Both the position numbers and the translations under genes were made by a program. Shown piece after piece: positions 24,701-32,049 of a stretch of DNA of 32,049 nucleotides. The notes under the pieces were generated by a model. The model ran no database searches and was not told the DNA's origin. It was given only the letters and a program-made list of their open reading frames with translations. Position 1 is the stretch's first letter. Each line of letters begins with the position of its first letter. This DNA comes from an uncultured Lachnospiraceae bacterium. Its GTDB lineage: Bacteria; Bacillota; Clostridia; Lachnospirales; Lachnospiraceae. The stretch spans positions 1 to 32,049 of the forward strand of contig CACYKH010000019.1 of NCBI GenBank assembly GCA_902774915.1. The letters are read 5' to 3'.

Positions 24701-25124
24701 TCAGGGATTCCAGATTTTTAGAAGTGATTTCTCTATTATCCGCACTTATGTATATATAATAAGATTCCGTTCCCATAGGGAGATCAGGGTAAAGAATTTT
24801 ACCTTCACGTTCCGGCTTATAAGAAACATCACTAAGAAGATCAATCTCACCATCTTGAAGCATCTGCAAAAGATTAGGCCAGCTATCCTCTACATACTCA
24901 TAAGTCCAACCAGTATATGCTGAGATTTTTTGCTGATATTCGTAGTCAATACCACATCTTCTTCCAAATTCATCATAATAACAAAAAGAAGAATCGTACC
25001 ATCCCACACGAACAACCTTATGTTCAGCCTCCTGGGCGATTGTATCAAACGGTATTAAATTTATTACAAACGCAAAAAACAAGATAATTACAATAAACTT
25101 TTTAATCTTCTTTCTTGATTGCAT
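21723..25124 (-). CDS. Membrane diguanylate cyclase with two periplasmic-binding domains and three PAS domains
   Basis: This is a 1133-residue protein with an N-terminal signal/anchor helix (about 8-30). Two tandem extracellular solute-binding (PBPb/SBP_bac_3) domains follow at about 35-270 and 272-520; the first opens VVRVGWYDSSFCYYDEFG. A membrane helix lies at about 524-546 and a coiled coil after it. PAS1 (NMPGMNFTKD, about 575), PAS2 (GYLDLYYIDVNSEEF, about 720) and PAS3 (about 840-960) lead to a GGDEF domain with DALTGVKNRN and GGDEF at 1057-1061. The I-site position reads FKRS, so feedback inhibition is probably lacking. It should make c-di-GMP in response to small polar ligands such as amino acids. 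It is the first gene of the five-gene operon, with AGGAG ten bases upstream. Confidence 0.93.
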   Translation of the reverse strand: MQSRKKIKKFIVIILFFAFVINLIPFDTIAQEAEHKVVRVGWYDSSFCYYDEFGRRCGIDYEYQQKISAYTGWTYEYVEDSWPNLLQMLQDGEIDLLSDVSYKPEREGKILYPDLPMGTESYYIYISADNREITSKNLESLNGKKIGVNKDSMQQGFLETWEEENNLSFEIVQVNDEEDVSMEKVVQGELDGYATTYSFNSEGVIPVSRIGGSDYYYAVNKNRPDLLSELNMALAEIQDQDPYFSQKISEERLYSERTTALLSPIQEDWVKSHGAIKIGYRDNYLPFCDFDDKSGELVGALKDYLAHAENNLDSQSVEFEAIPFDTTKDALDALKSGEVDCIFPVYVSSYEADQMGIRLTDPAMKTEINAIMRATDNRSISEESTIKLAINQGMMNIDTFTKDLYPKTSREEYPGLDACYKAVSDGDADCVFVSSYRIPTAEDALDKYNLYSFPTGESLPFSFAVDKWDTELYFLLNKTAIITKSEEMDAALASYMTVNQKVTFAKFLKDNWLIVFVSLILVFSIIIFLLVQKMKADRRANKQKQLLEEAEEIAELKQTISSLLDNMPGMNFTKDAETGVYLACNQDFAEYAHKKSPEEVVGLTPDALFDEETAAAFVEDDKVALSMDEPYIFFTNMTDKDGNSKQIKTTKLKYTDSNGKLCVLGMFQEASDSFKIYRNDAKSKESYEKARNSGIIFTHIAQALAYGYLDLYYIDVNSEEFIEYRVNNETGILSELRRGWHFFEQCVDEINELVYEEDREMVTNVMDRKTLLAELDKNELFMTTFRILRSGKPCYASMRVTRMQDDERYIILGITDVDEELRERNAAQKILEEQGAYNRITALAGEFFCIYVVEPENGSYREFSATTGFNNFEIPSEGTDFFAAYRKLASSIVYPEDQNRFVSLLTRDNVLTEVKQNGIFTLSYRLKTDGEPRYVQLKAAMVEEKEGQRLIVGVNDIDAQVRQEEEYGRRLAQARIEANIDALTGVKNRNAYKVYEERINAQIEMNRAADFSITILDVNDLKKVNDTEGHKAGDQYLRDACKIICTTFKRSPVFRVGGDEFCVLSQGSDYARIDELIEQMHQHNEEATRSGGVVIAVGMSRFENDSSVAPVYERADELMYENKSVLKAKKQKG

Positions 25125-25202
25125 ATCGTCCCATCTCCTTCCCAGAACGCTATATTTTACAGTAATATTGTTTTTTATAATTTATGACAGAATATTAATA
25201 TT

Positions 25203-25231
25203 ATTTTACCATAAAATACCAGTTTTATGAA
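25203..25231 (-). promoter_or_regulatory. Candidate promoter of the five-gene signalling operon
   Basis: On the minus strand TTCATA (25231-25226) and TAAAAT (25208-25203) are 17 bases apart, and TG one base before the -10 makes it an extended -10. Transcription would begin near 25196, leaving a leader of about 70 AT-rich bases. I see no riboswitch or hairpin of note in that leader. Confidence 0.45.
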
Positions 25232-25252
25232 CAATCTTTTATGTAAAAATAC

Positions 25253-25286
25253 AATAAAAAAGTGGATGCATTTTAATGCACCCACT
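25253..25286 (-). terminator. Terminator of the GTPase-NYN gene
   Basis: AGTGGATGCATT (25261-25272) and AATGCACCCACT (25275-25286) form a twelve-base stem with one mismatch and a two-base loop. On the minus strand it starts seven bases after the stop codon at 25294 and is followed by a T-run (A-run 25256-25261 on the plus strand). It separates the GTPase-NYN gene from the signalling operon. Confidence 0.85.
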
Positions 25287-25293
25287 CAATTTT

Positions 25294-27954
25294 TTAATAT
25301 TGAACCAATAATTGATTTTTTATATTCTTGTAGTCATTCTCCAGATCACGGGCACTTAACATCTTAGAGTCCTCTCCTCTTATGATCAGCTGTATAAGCC
25401 CATCTGACGTTGCCACCGTGATATCGAAATTCTTAGAATTCTCTACTGTGAACCTGGCAATATACTGATCGGCAGTTTCAGCCTCCTTTGTATAGACCAC
25501 ATGCACTCCCATGTAGTCCAGCTTTTCTGTAAAATGCCCTCTCACGTTATAGGCATCGAAGACAACTATTATCTCCGTATCCTTCATAGCTTTATATTCT
25601 GACATCATTTCAAGAAGCTTAAACCTCGCAGCTTCAAGACTAAGAGATTGTCTATCAGCACTTGAACTTCCATCCTCCAAAAGAGACTTAAGATCAGCCC
25701 ATGCGTGAATAATATTATATCCATCCACAAGAAGGTACTTTCTTCTTTCAGCCGCATTCTTCCTGATTGCAGCATTCTTCCTGCTTCTGTTTTCCGCCTG
25801 AACTGTACTCTTACTGAGATATACCCTCTTTGTCCTTCGGTTCTCCTTACCTGCATTTGAATGAGTGGCACTCCTGAGAATATCATCTATCTCATCCGTA
25901 CCTATAGCCTGAAGGCCTTCCTCTAATGAGCTTTGTCCTCTCTCCTTTGCAAGCCGCAGATTCTCAGCCTCGCGAAGCAATCTCTCCTCCTCGCTCTCCT
26001 CATCCACATCCAGATAATCACTTTCTTTGGAAGGAAGATGCATAAGCTCCTCACATTCATACCAAGGAACATAATAGCCCGCTCCATGAGAAATAAAAAT
26101 ACTTCCCGAAGGATTATTCTTATCACTGTCCGGATCATAGCCTTTATCCTCTATGATTTCTTCCATTATTTGTTCAGGCATATCCTGATATCCACTGAAC
26201 TTTAGCTCAATAGTTCCTTGACCGGATGTAAACTGAGTAAGCTTAGACTGATAATCCGAAATGCATCTGGCCGGAGCAGTTCCCACAAGTGAACCATCTG
26301 CAGAAACTGTACAGCTACCACCCATATCAGAAATATCTGTCATAACGCGACCAACTGACTCAGCCGGAAGATTCACTACAAAATCATATACCGGTTCGAG
26401 AAGTAAAGACTCTGTTTTCATAAGCCCCTGTCTGATTGCCCGTCGAACAGACTCACGAAAATCCTGACTGTCTGTATGCTTCAAATGTGCTTTTCCTGCA
26501 ATCAAAGTAAACCTTATATCAGTAAGCTGAGCCCCCGTCAGTACGCCAACAGGCAGATGCTCAGTTATTGTAGAGATTATGGTTTTCTGCCAGTTAATAT
26601 CCAGATCATTTACGCTGAGATTACTTGCAACTTCAATTCCATTACCCCGGGCAAGTGGTTCCATAAGAATCTGTACCTCAGAATAGTGACGAAGTGGTTC
26701 AAAATGTCCATATCCGATAACAGGATATTTTATAGTTTCTTTATAAACAAAGCTGCCTTTAACAAAGTTTACCGATACATCAAATCTCTCTTTTATAGTT
26801 TCCTTCAGGATTTCCATCTGGAACTCACCCATCACAGAAACACTTACTCTGTCATCATCCGAAACCTCAAGCCCAAGCAGCGGATCCTCCATGGCAAGTT
26901 CTTTCAGTTTAGGAAGAAAAACTCTAAGAGGTACATCTATCGGTAACTCCAAATCGTATCTTAGTACCGGCTGACAAAGAGGTTGTTCCTCATCAAACTC
27001 TCCTCCAAGTCCCATTCCGGCATATGCACTCTCCAGGCCAACAAATGTAACAACATCTCCAGCTTCTGCCATATCCACATTTTCATATTTGCCACCACTG
27101 TAGCAACGTATCTGAGTTATCTTTTCACCTTCAAGACGTTCGTCGTCAATTTCATTTCTGACAGAGATACTTCCACCAGTTATCTTAGCGAAAGCAAGTT
27201 TATGTCCATCCTCATAACCCACCTTGAATATCTTAGCAAAAAAATCCTTTCTGTATTCACAGTCTGGGATGTACTGGGTAATTGTTTTAATAAGAAAGTC
27301 TACGCCAGTATTCTTTAGTGCCGAACCAAATATTACTGGATGGAACCTTCTACCGAAAATGAGATTTTCTATATCTTCATTAGAAAGATCCCCTTCCTCC
27401 AGATATTTTTCTATAGTGCTTTCAGATAACGCTGCTATATCTTCTTTGCTAGCACCTTCATACTTTAGGAATCCTTCGCCAAGTATGTCACTTAACTCTG
27501 CTGTTATCTCATCTTCCGACCTCTGACACATATCCATCTTGTTTACAAAAACAAAGTATGGAACCTTATAGCTTTTCAGCATGCCAGCAAGACGTTTTGT
27601 AGATGCCGTCACCCCATCCGGACCACTAACCAGAAGAACAGCGATATCAAGTATACCCAGCACTCTCTCCGCTTCACCTATAAAGTCTGTATGACCAGGA
27701 GTATCAATAATAGTAATCTTAATATCATCTCCCGAATCATTAAGCTCATCATCTTTATTTAACTTACAGATTGCCTGCTTAGAAAGTATAGTAACCCCTC
27801 TTTTCTTTTCTAGTGTTTCTGTATCCAAAAAGGCATCACCATTATCAACTCTGCCAGCACTTCTAATCATGCCTGTGTCAAACAGAAGACTTTCTGTAAG
27901 TGTTGTCTTACCAGCATCTACGTGTGCTAGGATTCCAAGACTCAGCTTCTTCAT
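25294..27954 (-). CDS. TetM-like translational GTPase fused to a C-terminal NYN (YacP/Rae1-like) nuclease domain
   Basis: This is an 886-residue protein. The GTPase has AHVDAGKTT (10-18), RGVTI near 52, DTPGH at 84-88, NKMD at 138-141 and GSALK as its fifth motif. EF-G-like domains II to V follow, with EPLRHYSE, a short domain IV and PARCISDYQSKLTQFTSGQG near 585. A charged linker (about 645-738) leads to a NYN domain (739-886) with acidic residues Asp744 (VDGYN), Asp800 (FDAY), Asp829 (ETADQYI) and Asp851 (TSDG), the metal-binding set of Rae1/YacP nucleases. TetM-class factors bind the ribosomal A site, and B. subtilis Rae1 cuts mRNA there. The fusion therefore suggests ribosome-directed mRNA cleavage, which is inference. 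It lies after a terminator and may have its own promoter. It should not be called tetracycline resistance on this evidence. Confidence 0.9.
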   Translation of the reverse strand: MKKLSLGILAHVDAGKTTLTESLLFDTGMIRSAGRVDNGDAFLDTETLEKKRGVTILSKQAICKLNKDDELNDSGDDIKITIIDTPGHTDFIGEAERVLGILDIAVLLVSGPDGVTASTKRLAGMLKSYKVPYFVFVNKMDMCQRSEDEITAELSDILGEGFLKYEGASKEDIAALSESTIEKYLEEGDLSNEDIENLIFGRRFHPVIFGSALKNTGVDFLIKTITQYIPDCEYRKDFFAKIFKVGYEDGHKLAFAKITGGSISVRNEIDDERLEGEKITQIRCYSGGKYENVDMAEAGDVVTFVGLESAYAGMGLGGEFDEEQPLCQPVLRYDLELPIDVPLRVFLPKLKELAMEDPLLGLEVSDDDRVSVSVMGEFQMEILKETIKERFDVSVNFVKGSFVYKETIKYPVIGYGHFEPLRHYSEVQILMEPLARGNGIEVASNLSVNDLDINWQKTIISTITEHLPVGVLTGAQLTDIRFTLIAGKAHLKHTDSQDFRESVRRAIRQGLMKTESLLLEPVYDFVVNLPAESVGRVMTDISDMGGSCTVSADGSLVGTAPARCISDYQSKLTQFTSGQGTIELKFSGYQDMPEQIMEEIIEDKGYDPDSDKNNPSGSIFISHGAGYYVPWYECEELMHLPSKESDYLDVDEESEEERLLREAENLRLAKERGQSSLEEGLQAIGTDEIDDILRSATHSNAGKENRRTKRVYLSKSTVQAENRSRKNAAIRKNAAERRKYLLVDGYNIIHAWADLKSLLEDGSSSADRQSLSLEAARFKLLEMMSEYKAMKDTEIIVVFDAYNVRGHFTEKLDYMGVHVVYTKEAETADQYIARFTVENSKNFDITVATSDGLIQLIIRGEDSKMLSARDLENDYKNIKNQLLVQY

Positions 27955-28001
27955 CTAAATAAATACCTCTTAATCTATAAACAAAGTTATTTTTTTCCTC
28001 T

Positions 28002-28031
28002 AAAAAGAGGAAGTGAATATCACTTCCTCTT
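28002..28031 (-). terminator. Terminator of the symporter gene
   Basis: AAGAGGAAGTGA (28005-28016) and TCACTTCCTCTT (28020-28031) form a perfect twelve-base stem with a three-base loop; on the minus strand five T residues follow. A further AGAGG copy on the RNA (27997-28001 on the plus strand reads CCTCT) could compete for the right arm, but it is transcribed too late to matter much. The remaining 47 bases before the GTPase-NYN start contain only its AAGAGGT binding site. Confidence 0.82.
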
Positions 28032-28067
28032 AATGACATAATATCATATATTTAACAATTTGTAGAA

Positions 28068-29615
28068 TTATTCTTCTGTATCTTCCCAAACATCCTCATC
28101 AGGAGTGTAGCCCTTTTTAGCCATGATCTTCTCAATGATTTTTACAATGAATCCACTGAAGAAGCAAATTGCCAGAATGAGCCATCCACCAATTATATTA
28201 GATGCAAGTGAATATCCTGATTCAGCACCATATATTCCACCGGCTTTAAACAGAGCATAAATGTTCCAAACAAAGAAACCAGTAAGCGCAAGTGGTGCAA
28301 GGAACTTGATAGAAGTTACAAACCACCATGAAGGCATTTTGAAACCTTCTGTATTGCGGTTAACTTCCTTAAGAACCTTCTTTGGATCAAACAGCCATCC
28401 TATTGTAATAGCCTCAAGAATACCAACCATAATAAGGCTGAATGCATTACACCAGTTATCAACGATATCCAGCCATGCAAGTCCTGCACCAGTTACAAAC
28501 CAGATTGATAAAATGCTGGCCACAATACAAAGCACAAGAGTTGTCTTCTTGTGTGACAGATGGAACTTATCTGAAATCGCTGTAGATACACCTTCGATGA
28601 TAGAGAATGCACTATCAATAGCCAGTGTACACAGGCAGAAATAGAAAACAAATGCAAATATAGCATTTGCAACACCATTATTAGTTAAAAGAACTATAGA
28701 CTGTGGATATACAATAAATGCAGTTCCAATACCTGAAGCAGTCATATTCTCTAACTGACCTGTTCCGCTCATTGTTGTAAAGAGCACGATACCAGAAAGA
28801 ACACTGATAGCAAAATCAGAGAATGCAATTATAACTGCGTCTTTTGCTACGTTACTATCCTCTGTAAGGAAAGAACCATAAGCTACCATGATAGCCATCA
28901 TTATTGACAATGAATAGAATACCTGTCCGATAGCATCAATCCAAATGTCCGCACTTGACAGAGATGAAAAATCAGGAACAAAGAACTTTGTTAAACCTTC
29001 CATTGCTCCAGACATTAACATACCTTTTATTGCAAGAATGAGAAGACAAATGATTGGAAGGAATACTGTATACTTTACAACCTTTCCAACTGTTCCTGGG
29101 CCATTACGAATACATGTATAAATAAGTACCCATGCTATAACAAGACATCCGAGAACTGGTAATGATATTGTTCCATAACCAGATGTAGTTCCTGTAGTTT
29201 TGATCATCGCAGCCCAAATGCCGGAAGCTGATTCAGAATCACCTGTAAGTCCAGCAAACTTGTAGCTGGCAAATGCCATCATGATTACCCAAGCAAATAC
29301 AACAGCGTAATAAACAGAAATGACGAATGCATTTGATACGGCAAACCATCCAATTGGTTCGGTTGGTTTGTTGATTGCACGAAGTGCTCCAGGAACTCCA
29401 CGGTGCATCTTACGACCAATAGATATTTCCATCATAAGGAATGGAATACCAATCGCAAGCATAGCAATTAGGTATACCAGAAGAAATGCTCCACCACCAT
29501 GCTTTGCAGCAAGTCCTGGAAAGCGCCATGCATTTCCGAGTCCAACTGCAGATCCAATCGATGCAAGAATAAACTGGGACCTGGAACCCCAGCTATCACG
29601 TTTTTCGTTACTCAT
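28068..29615 (-). CDS. Neurotransmitter:sodium symporter (NSS/SNF) family transporter
   Basis: This is a 515-residue membrane protein. The family's first unwound helix is clear (SAVGLGNAWRFPGLAAKHGGGAF region, residues 17-39), with the conserved GIPFLMMEISIGR block after it. About twelve hydrophobic helices follow, and the cytoplasmic C-terminus is acidic. Bacterial members such as LeuT and TnaT import amino acids with sodium; the exact substrate cannot be read from the sequence. The start follows GAGGGAT. It is 38 bases downstream of the diguanylate cyclase gene in the same direction and ends at a strong terminator, so it may be the last gene of the thiD-cytX transcript, though the gap could hold its own -10 (TTATAA). 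Confidence 0.93.
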   Translation of the reverse strand: MSNEKRDSWGSRSQFILASIGSAVGLGNAWRFPGLAAKHGGGAFLLVYLIAMLAIGIPFLMMEISIGRKMHRGVPGALRAINKPTEPIGWFAVSNAFVISVYYAVVFAWVIMMAFASYKFAGLTGDSESASGIWAAMIKTTGTTSGYGTISLPVLGCLVIAWVLIYTCIRNGPGTVGKVVKYTVFLPIICLLILAIKGMLMSGAMEGLTKFFVPDFSSLSSADIWIDAIGQVFYSLSIMMAIMVAYGSFLTEDSNVAKDAVIIAFSDFAISVLSGIVLFTTMSGTGQLENMTASGIGTAFIVYPQSIVLLTNNGVANAIFAFVFYFCLCTLAIDSAFSIIEGVSTAISDKFHLSHKKTTLVLCIVASILSIWFVTGAGLAWLDIVDNWCNAFSLIMVGILEAITIGWLFDPKKVLKEVNRNTEGFKMPSWWFVTSIKFLAPLALTGFFVWNIYALFKAGGIYGAESGYSLASNIIGGWLILAICFFSGFIVKIIEKIMAKKGYTPDEDVWEDTEE

Positions 29616-29653
29616 AACTATCCCTCTTTCTTTTTTATAATAAACAAACAGTA

Positions 29654-30730
29654 CTAGTCTATCACACTTTTACTTTTTTTTGAATAGTACTCTTTTTTAT
29701 TCTTATACATCATCTCATCAGACACCTTTTGCATCTCTTCAATATCCATTTCCCCATCAGGGCTGTAGCTATATCCTATAGCGCAGCTGTAACGGGTTTC
29801 AGATACCCTGTTCTGAATACGTTCAATAAGTTTTTGTACGTCTTCTTCAGATGAACGCCTGCATACTATTAAGAATTCATCACCGCCGATTCTGAATACA
29901 GAATCCTTTGAAGTAGATGCCTTCATAAAACAGGATGCAAGAGTTGCCAGAGCAGTATCTCCCGCCAGATGTCCCTCCTGATCATTTATAACCTTAAGGC
30001 CATTCATATCAATTGTAACGATTGCATTTATTTCTTTTTCATCGTTACTAGTTGCGGAATAAAATGACTGACGATTTAACAGACCAGTAAGAGCATCCTT
30101 CTCTGTAAGCTGAAGGATTAAGAATACATAGTAAACAAATAAGGCAATAGTTATGGTCACGCAGAATAATTTCGAATAATCCTTACCCAGTACAAATGGA
30201 AGAACCAGTCCTGAAGTAAATGCAAGACATAAAAATGCAATAGGAAAGATTTCCGAAGCACGCTTGTTGCTTCGTTTTATCAACTGATAAACCAAAAGCA
30301 CGGAGTAAAAACCGACCATAATATATGGCAGATACCCCAACGGACCACGTTTAAGAGTTCCTTCATCACTTATACAGAAAACTATTCCTGTAAAGACAGA
30401 AATAAAGTCAAGGATTGAAAGAATAATAGCCGGAACAAACACCGTCCAGGTCTCATGTTTTGCAAGAGTATATATAATAAAAGCTATTATAATAGGGGTT
30501 GCACTATACCGGATGGCCATGAGAACAAGGCGAGCATCTGCATACTCGCCCATTCCCTCCAAATAGAACTCCGCATATACTAAAAGAGAAAAGATAAATA
30601 GTAAAAGAATAAGTGCATATAAGCGGAGAATGGTTCGTTTATCCAAAAAGACTGTTGAACTGAGCAGAATCGCAAATGCCAACAAAATAAGTACATTTGC
30701 CCAGTTTTGTATAATTAATTCTTTAAACAT
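29654..30730 (-). CDS. Membrane diguanylate cyclase (7-8 TM, GGDEF)
   Basis: This is a 358-residue protein. The N-terminal about 205 residues contain seven or eight membrane helices with short loops and no extracellular domain, an uncharacterised membrane sensor. The GGDEF domain begins at LTEKDALTGLLNRQSF and has IDMNGLKVINDQEGHLAGD and GGDEF at 282-286. The I-site position reads TSKD, so the arginine is missing. The chain ends shortly after the domain. The enzyme would make c-di-GMP at the membrane in response to an unknown signal. AAGGT lies about nine bases upstream of the ATG. It sits 26 bases after cytX and 38 before the symporter gene, an unexpected companion for thiamine-precursor transport. 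Confidence 0.9.
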   Translation of the reverse strand: MFKELIIQNWANVLILLAFAILLSSTVFLDKRTILRLYALILLLFIFSLLVYAEFYLEGMGEYADARLVLMAIRYSATPIIIAFIIYTLAKHETWTVFVPAIILSILDFISVFTGIVFCISDEGTLKRGPLGYLPYIMVGFYSVLLVYQLIKRSNKRASEIFPIAFLCLAFTSGLVLPFVLGKDYSKLFCVTITIALFVYYVFLILQLTEKDALTGLLNRQSFYSATSNDEKEINAIVTIDMNGLKVINDQEGHLAGDTALATLASCFMKASTSKDSVFRIGGDEFLIVCRRSSEEDVQKLIERIQNRVSETRYSCAIGYSYSPDGEMDIEEMQKVSDEMMYKNKKEYYSKKSKSVID

Positions 30731-30756
30731 TCTGACAGTACCTTATGATACATAGT

Positions 30757-31953
30757 TTACTTCTGCTTATTTTTGAGTAAAACTTTTCCAGTCAATACAC
30801 ATATTATAACAGTTATTATCATATCTGGTAGTGTATTTCCTACTATTATATCAAACTTCATAAGAATTCTATAGAGAATAAATCCAATGACCCAAATAAT
30901 TATATTAGCTATACCCAGTTTCTTCTCTTCCTTTGAGTCAGCCTTTAAAATGAAATAGTCAGCAATCTGAATTGCAATCATAGGTGCAAATACTGAACCT
31001 ATAAGATATAAGAAATCAGTTATATCATCCATTGGGAAAATGCATGCGGCTGCAGTTCCGATAACTGTAACAATTATAGCTGCCCATTTCTCGTTTATCT
31101 TCTTCCAGATAGAGACGCTGGAAACACCAGCTGAATAAGCATCCAGGAATGTAGTTGTAACAGTTGAGAAAATGATAATGAGAAGACCTGCTATTCCAAG
31201 TCCTGCCTTAACCATGATTGATGCTATATCATATTCTCCTGTATAGATAACTGCACCCATACCAATAATATACATGAATATACTTACAAGATTATAAACA
31301 ACTACTGAAGCTGCTGTAGCTTTGGCAGGTTTCTCTGCTTCTCTTGTGTAATCACTTATAAGTGGCAGCCAGGAAAGAGGCATTGCCACACTAAGTTCAA
31401 CTGCCGCACCGAATGTAAGACCATCGCTAGGTACTGCATTTGCTGAGCCCTTTCCAAAGAATATAACCTTGAAAAGTATTAAACTCAGGATAAACAGAGC
31501 TGCCATGGCAACTGTATTTATCTTGCCGAGATTTGTAATACCTACAAGGATCCAAAGAATAATAAGAACTCCAATTACTAACGCCCAAATCCATGCGCCT
31601 GTAGAAAAAATGCCATCAGCTGCAAGAGAGCCATCATAGATCATTATGGCTGTCCAGCCTACAAGCTGAAGAACATTTAATAGCGAAAAGAATTTTCCAC
31701 CATACTCACCGAAACTCATCTTTACGGTTTCCATGGCACTTTTGCCAGTACTACCGCCTATCATACCAGCAGCGAACATCATAAGCCCGCCGATTATATG
31801 ACCTAAAACTATAGCTGCTATACCCTTGGCAAAGCCAAGTGATGCCAGGTATGTACCTGTAAGAATCTCAGCAATGGACACACCCGCTCCAAACCAGATA
31901 AGGCTATTACTGAGGACCGATGTCTTCTTAACTTCTTTTTCCTGATTAGACAT
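30757..31953 (-). CDS. cytX: Hydroxymethylpyrimidine transporter CytX (NCS1 family)
   Basis: This is a 398-residue membrane protein of about twelve helices. It has the CytX-type opening WFGAGVSIAEILTGTYLASLGF near residue 20, GEYGGKFFSLLNVLQLVGWTA near 82 and PLSWLPLISDYTR near 195, all typical of the cytosine/purine NCS1 permeases. The CytX branch is assigned from this sequence style and from the preceding thiD gene; CytX proteins are found with thiamine genes and are predicted to import hydroxymethylpyrimidine. The start overlaps the thiD stop as TAATG, with GGGAGG seven bases upstream. Any TPP riboswitch would lie upstream of the window edge. Confidence 0.87.
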   Translation of the reverse strand: MSNQEKEVKKTSVLSNSLIWFGAGVSIAEILTGTYLASLGFAKGIAAIVLGHIIGGLMMFAAGMIGGSTGKSAMETVKMSFGEYGGKFFSLLNVLQLVGWTAIMIYDGSLAADGIFSTGAWIWALVIGVLIILWILVGITNLGKINTVAMAALFILSLILFKVIFFGKGSANAVPSDGLTFGAAVELSVAMPLSWLPLISDYTREAEKPAKATAASVVVYNLVSIFMYIIGMGAVIYTGEYDIASIMVKAGLGIAGLLIIIFSTVTTTFLDAYSAGVSSVSIWKKINEKWAAIIVTVIGTAAACIFPMDDITDFLYLIGSVFAPMIAIQIADYFILKADSKEEKKLGIANIIIWVIGFILYRILMKFDIIVGNTLPDMIITVIICVLTGKVLLKNKQK

Positions 31954-32049
31954 TACTGCACCTCCCTATAATCTGCATCTATCTTAAATGCGTGATTCAT
32001 AGGGCCGCTGCCCTTACCCAGATCAAGCATAGCTCCAAGAGCTCCTGAT
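31953..32049 (-). CDS. thiD: 3' end of thiD (hydroxymethylpyrimidine/phosphomethylpyrimidine kinase), partial
   Basis: A minus-strand frame enters from the right edge and gives 31 residues ending in TAA at 31953. The segment AMLDLGKGSGPMNHAF is characteristic of the ThiD C-terminus, the kinase that phosphorylates hydroxymethylpyrimidine and its monophosphate in thiamine synthesis. The stop overlaps the cytX start by one base, so the kinase and the transporter of its substrate are translationally coupled. The rest of the gene, including its N-terminus, lies beyond the window. Confidence 0.75.
   Translation of the reverse strand, partial: SGALGAMLDLGKGSGPMNHAFKIDADYREVQ

Noticed and set aside
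26476-26946. 156-codon open frame on the plus strand
   Set aside because: It lies wholly antisense to the conserved GTPase-NYN gene, has no ribosome binding site I can see and resembles no family; its length follows from the codon use of the real gene.
25294-27954. Calling this gene a tetracycline-resistance determinant
   Set aside because: Only the GTPase architecture is shared with TetM/TetO. The NYN tail and chromosomal setting among housekeeping and signalling genes point elsewhere, and no resistance-specific feature could be confirmed.
27997-28031. Attenuator built from three complementary arms before the GTPase-NYN gene
   Set aside because: The perfect 12-base terminator stem forms first and is far stronger than the five-base alternative, so a regulatory switch is unlikely.

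Overview
The window looks like chromosome from a low-GC Firmicute, most likely a Lachnospiraceae relative of Butyrivibrio, Pseudobutyrivibrio or Roseburia. The basis is family content and style: many multidomain sensor kinases and cyclic-di-GMP proteins, GGAGG-type ribosome binding sites, AT-rich intergenic DNA, and a ribosome-protection-type GTPase fused to a NYN nuclease. The taxon is an inference. I saw no tRNA, rRNA, CRISPR array, insertion sequence or phage gene. No gene-free stretch exceeds about 195 bases.

Layout. (1) Bases 1-6086, minus strand: a probable operon starts at a good sigma-A promoter (6139-6167). It encodes a dCache hybrid histidine kinase with receiver and HPt, a 73-residue protein of unknown function, a two-domain polyphosphate:AMP phosphotransferase, a YunG-like protein, a UPF0340 protein and a small membrane protein. 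The start of another minus-strand gene lies at the left edge. (2) Divergently, 6255-8615 encodes a protein ordered REC, GGDEF, degenerate GGDEF, REC, HD-GYP, able in principle both to make and to degrade c-di-GMP. (3) A YitT-family membrane protein (minus) and a surE, REC-EAL, HPt operon (plus) diverge from an intergenic region holding a 12-bp perfect inverted repeat. (4) Bases 12572-25124, minus strand: a tight five-gene signalling operon. In transcription order it encodes a double-periplasmic-binding PAS-GGDEF protein, a 7-TM PAS protein ending in a DHp domain without its histidine, a 7TMR-DISM hybrid kinase, a lipoprotein fusing acetolactate decarboxylase to a VanX-type D-Ala-D-Ala dipeptidase, and a hybrid kinase with two receivers. 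(5) Bases 25294-32049, minus strand: a TetM-like GTPase fused to a NYN/Rae1-like nuclease, a sodium:neurotransmitter-type symporter, a membrane diguanylate cyclase, the HMP transporter CytX and the 3' end of thiD.

Together, about ten of the twenty complete genes are phosphorelay or c-di-GMP proteins, interleaved with nucleotide/polyphosphate enzymes, amino-acid and thiamine-precursor transport, and one secreted bifunctional enzyme. The three GGDEF domains with an intact catalytic motif all lack the RxxD inhibitory site, whereas a degenerate GGDEF domain keeps it at the correct spacing. The most unusual items are the acetolactate decarboxylase/dipeptidase lipoprotein inside a signalling operon, the GTPase-NYN nuclease fusion, and the DHp pseudo-kinase next to a complete kinase.
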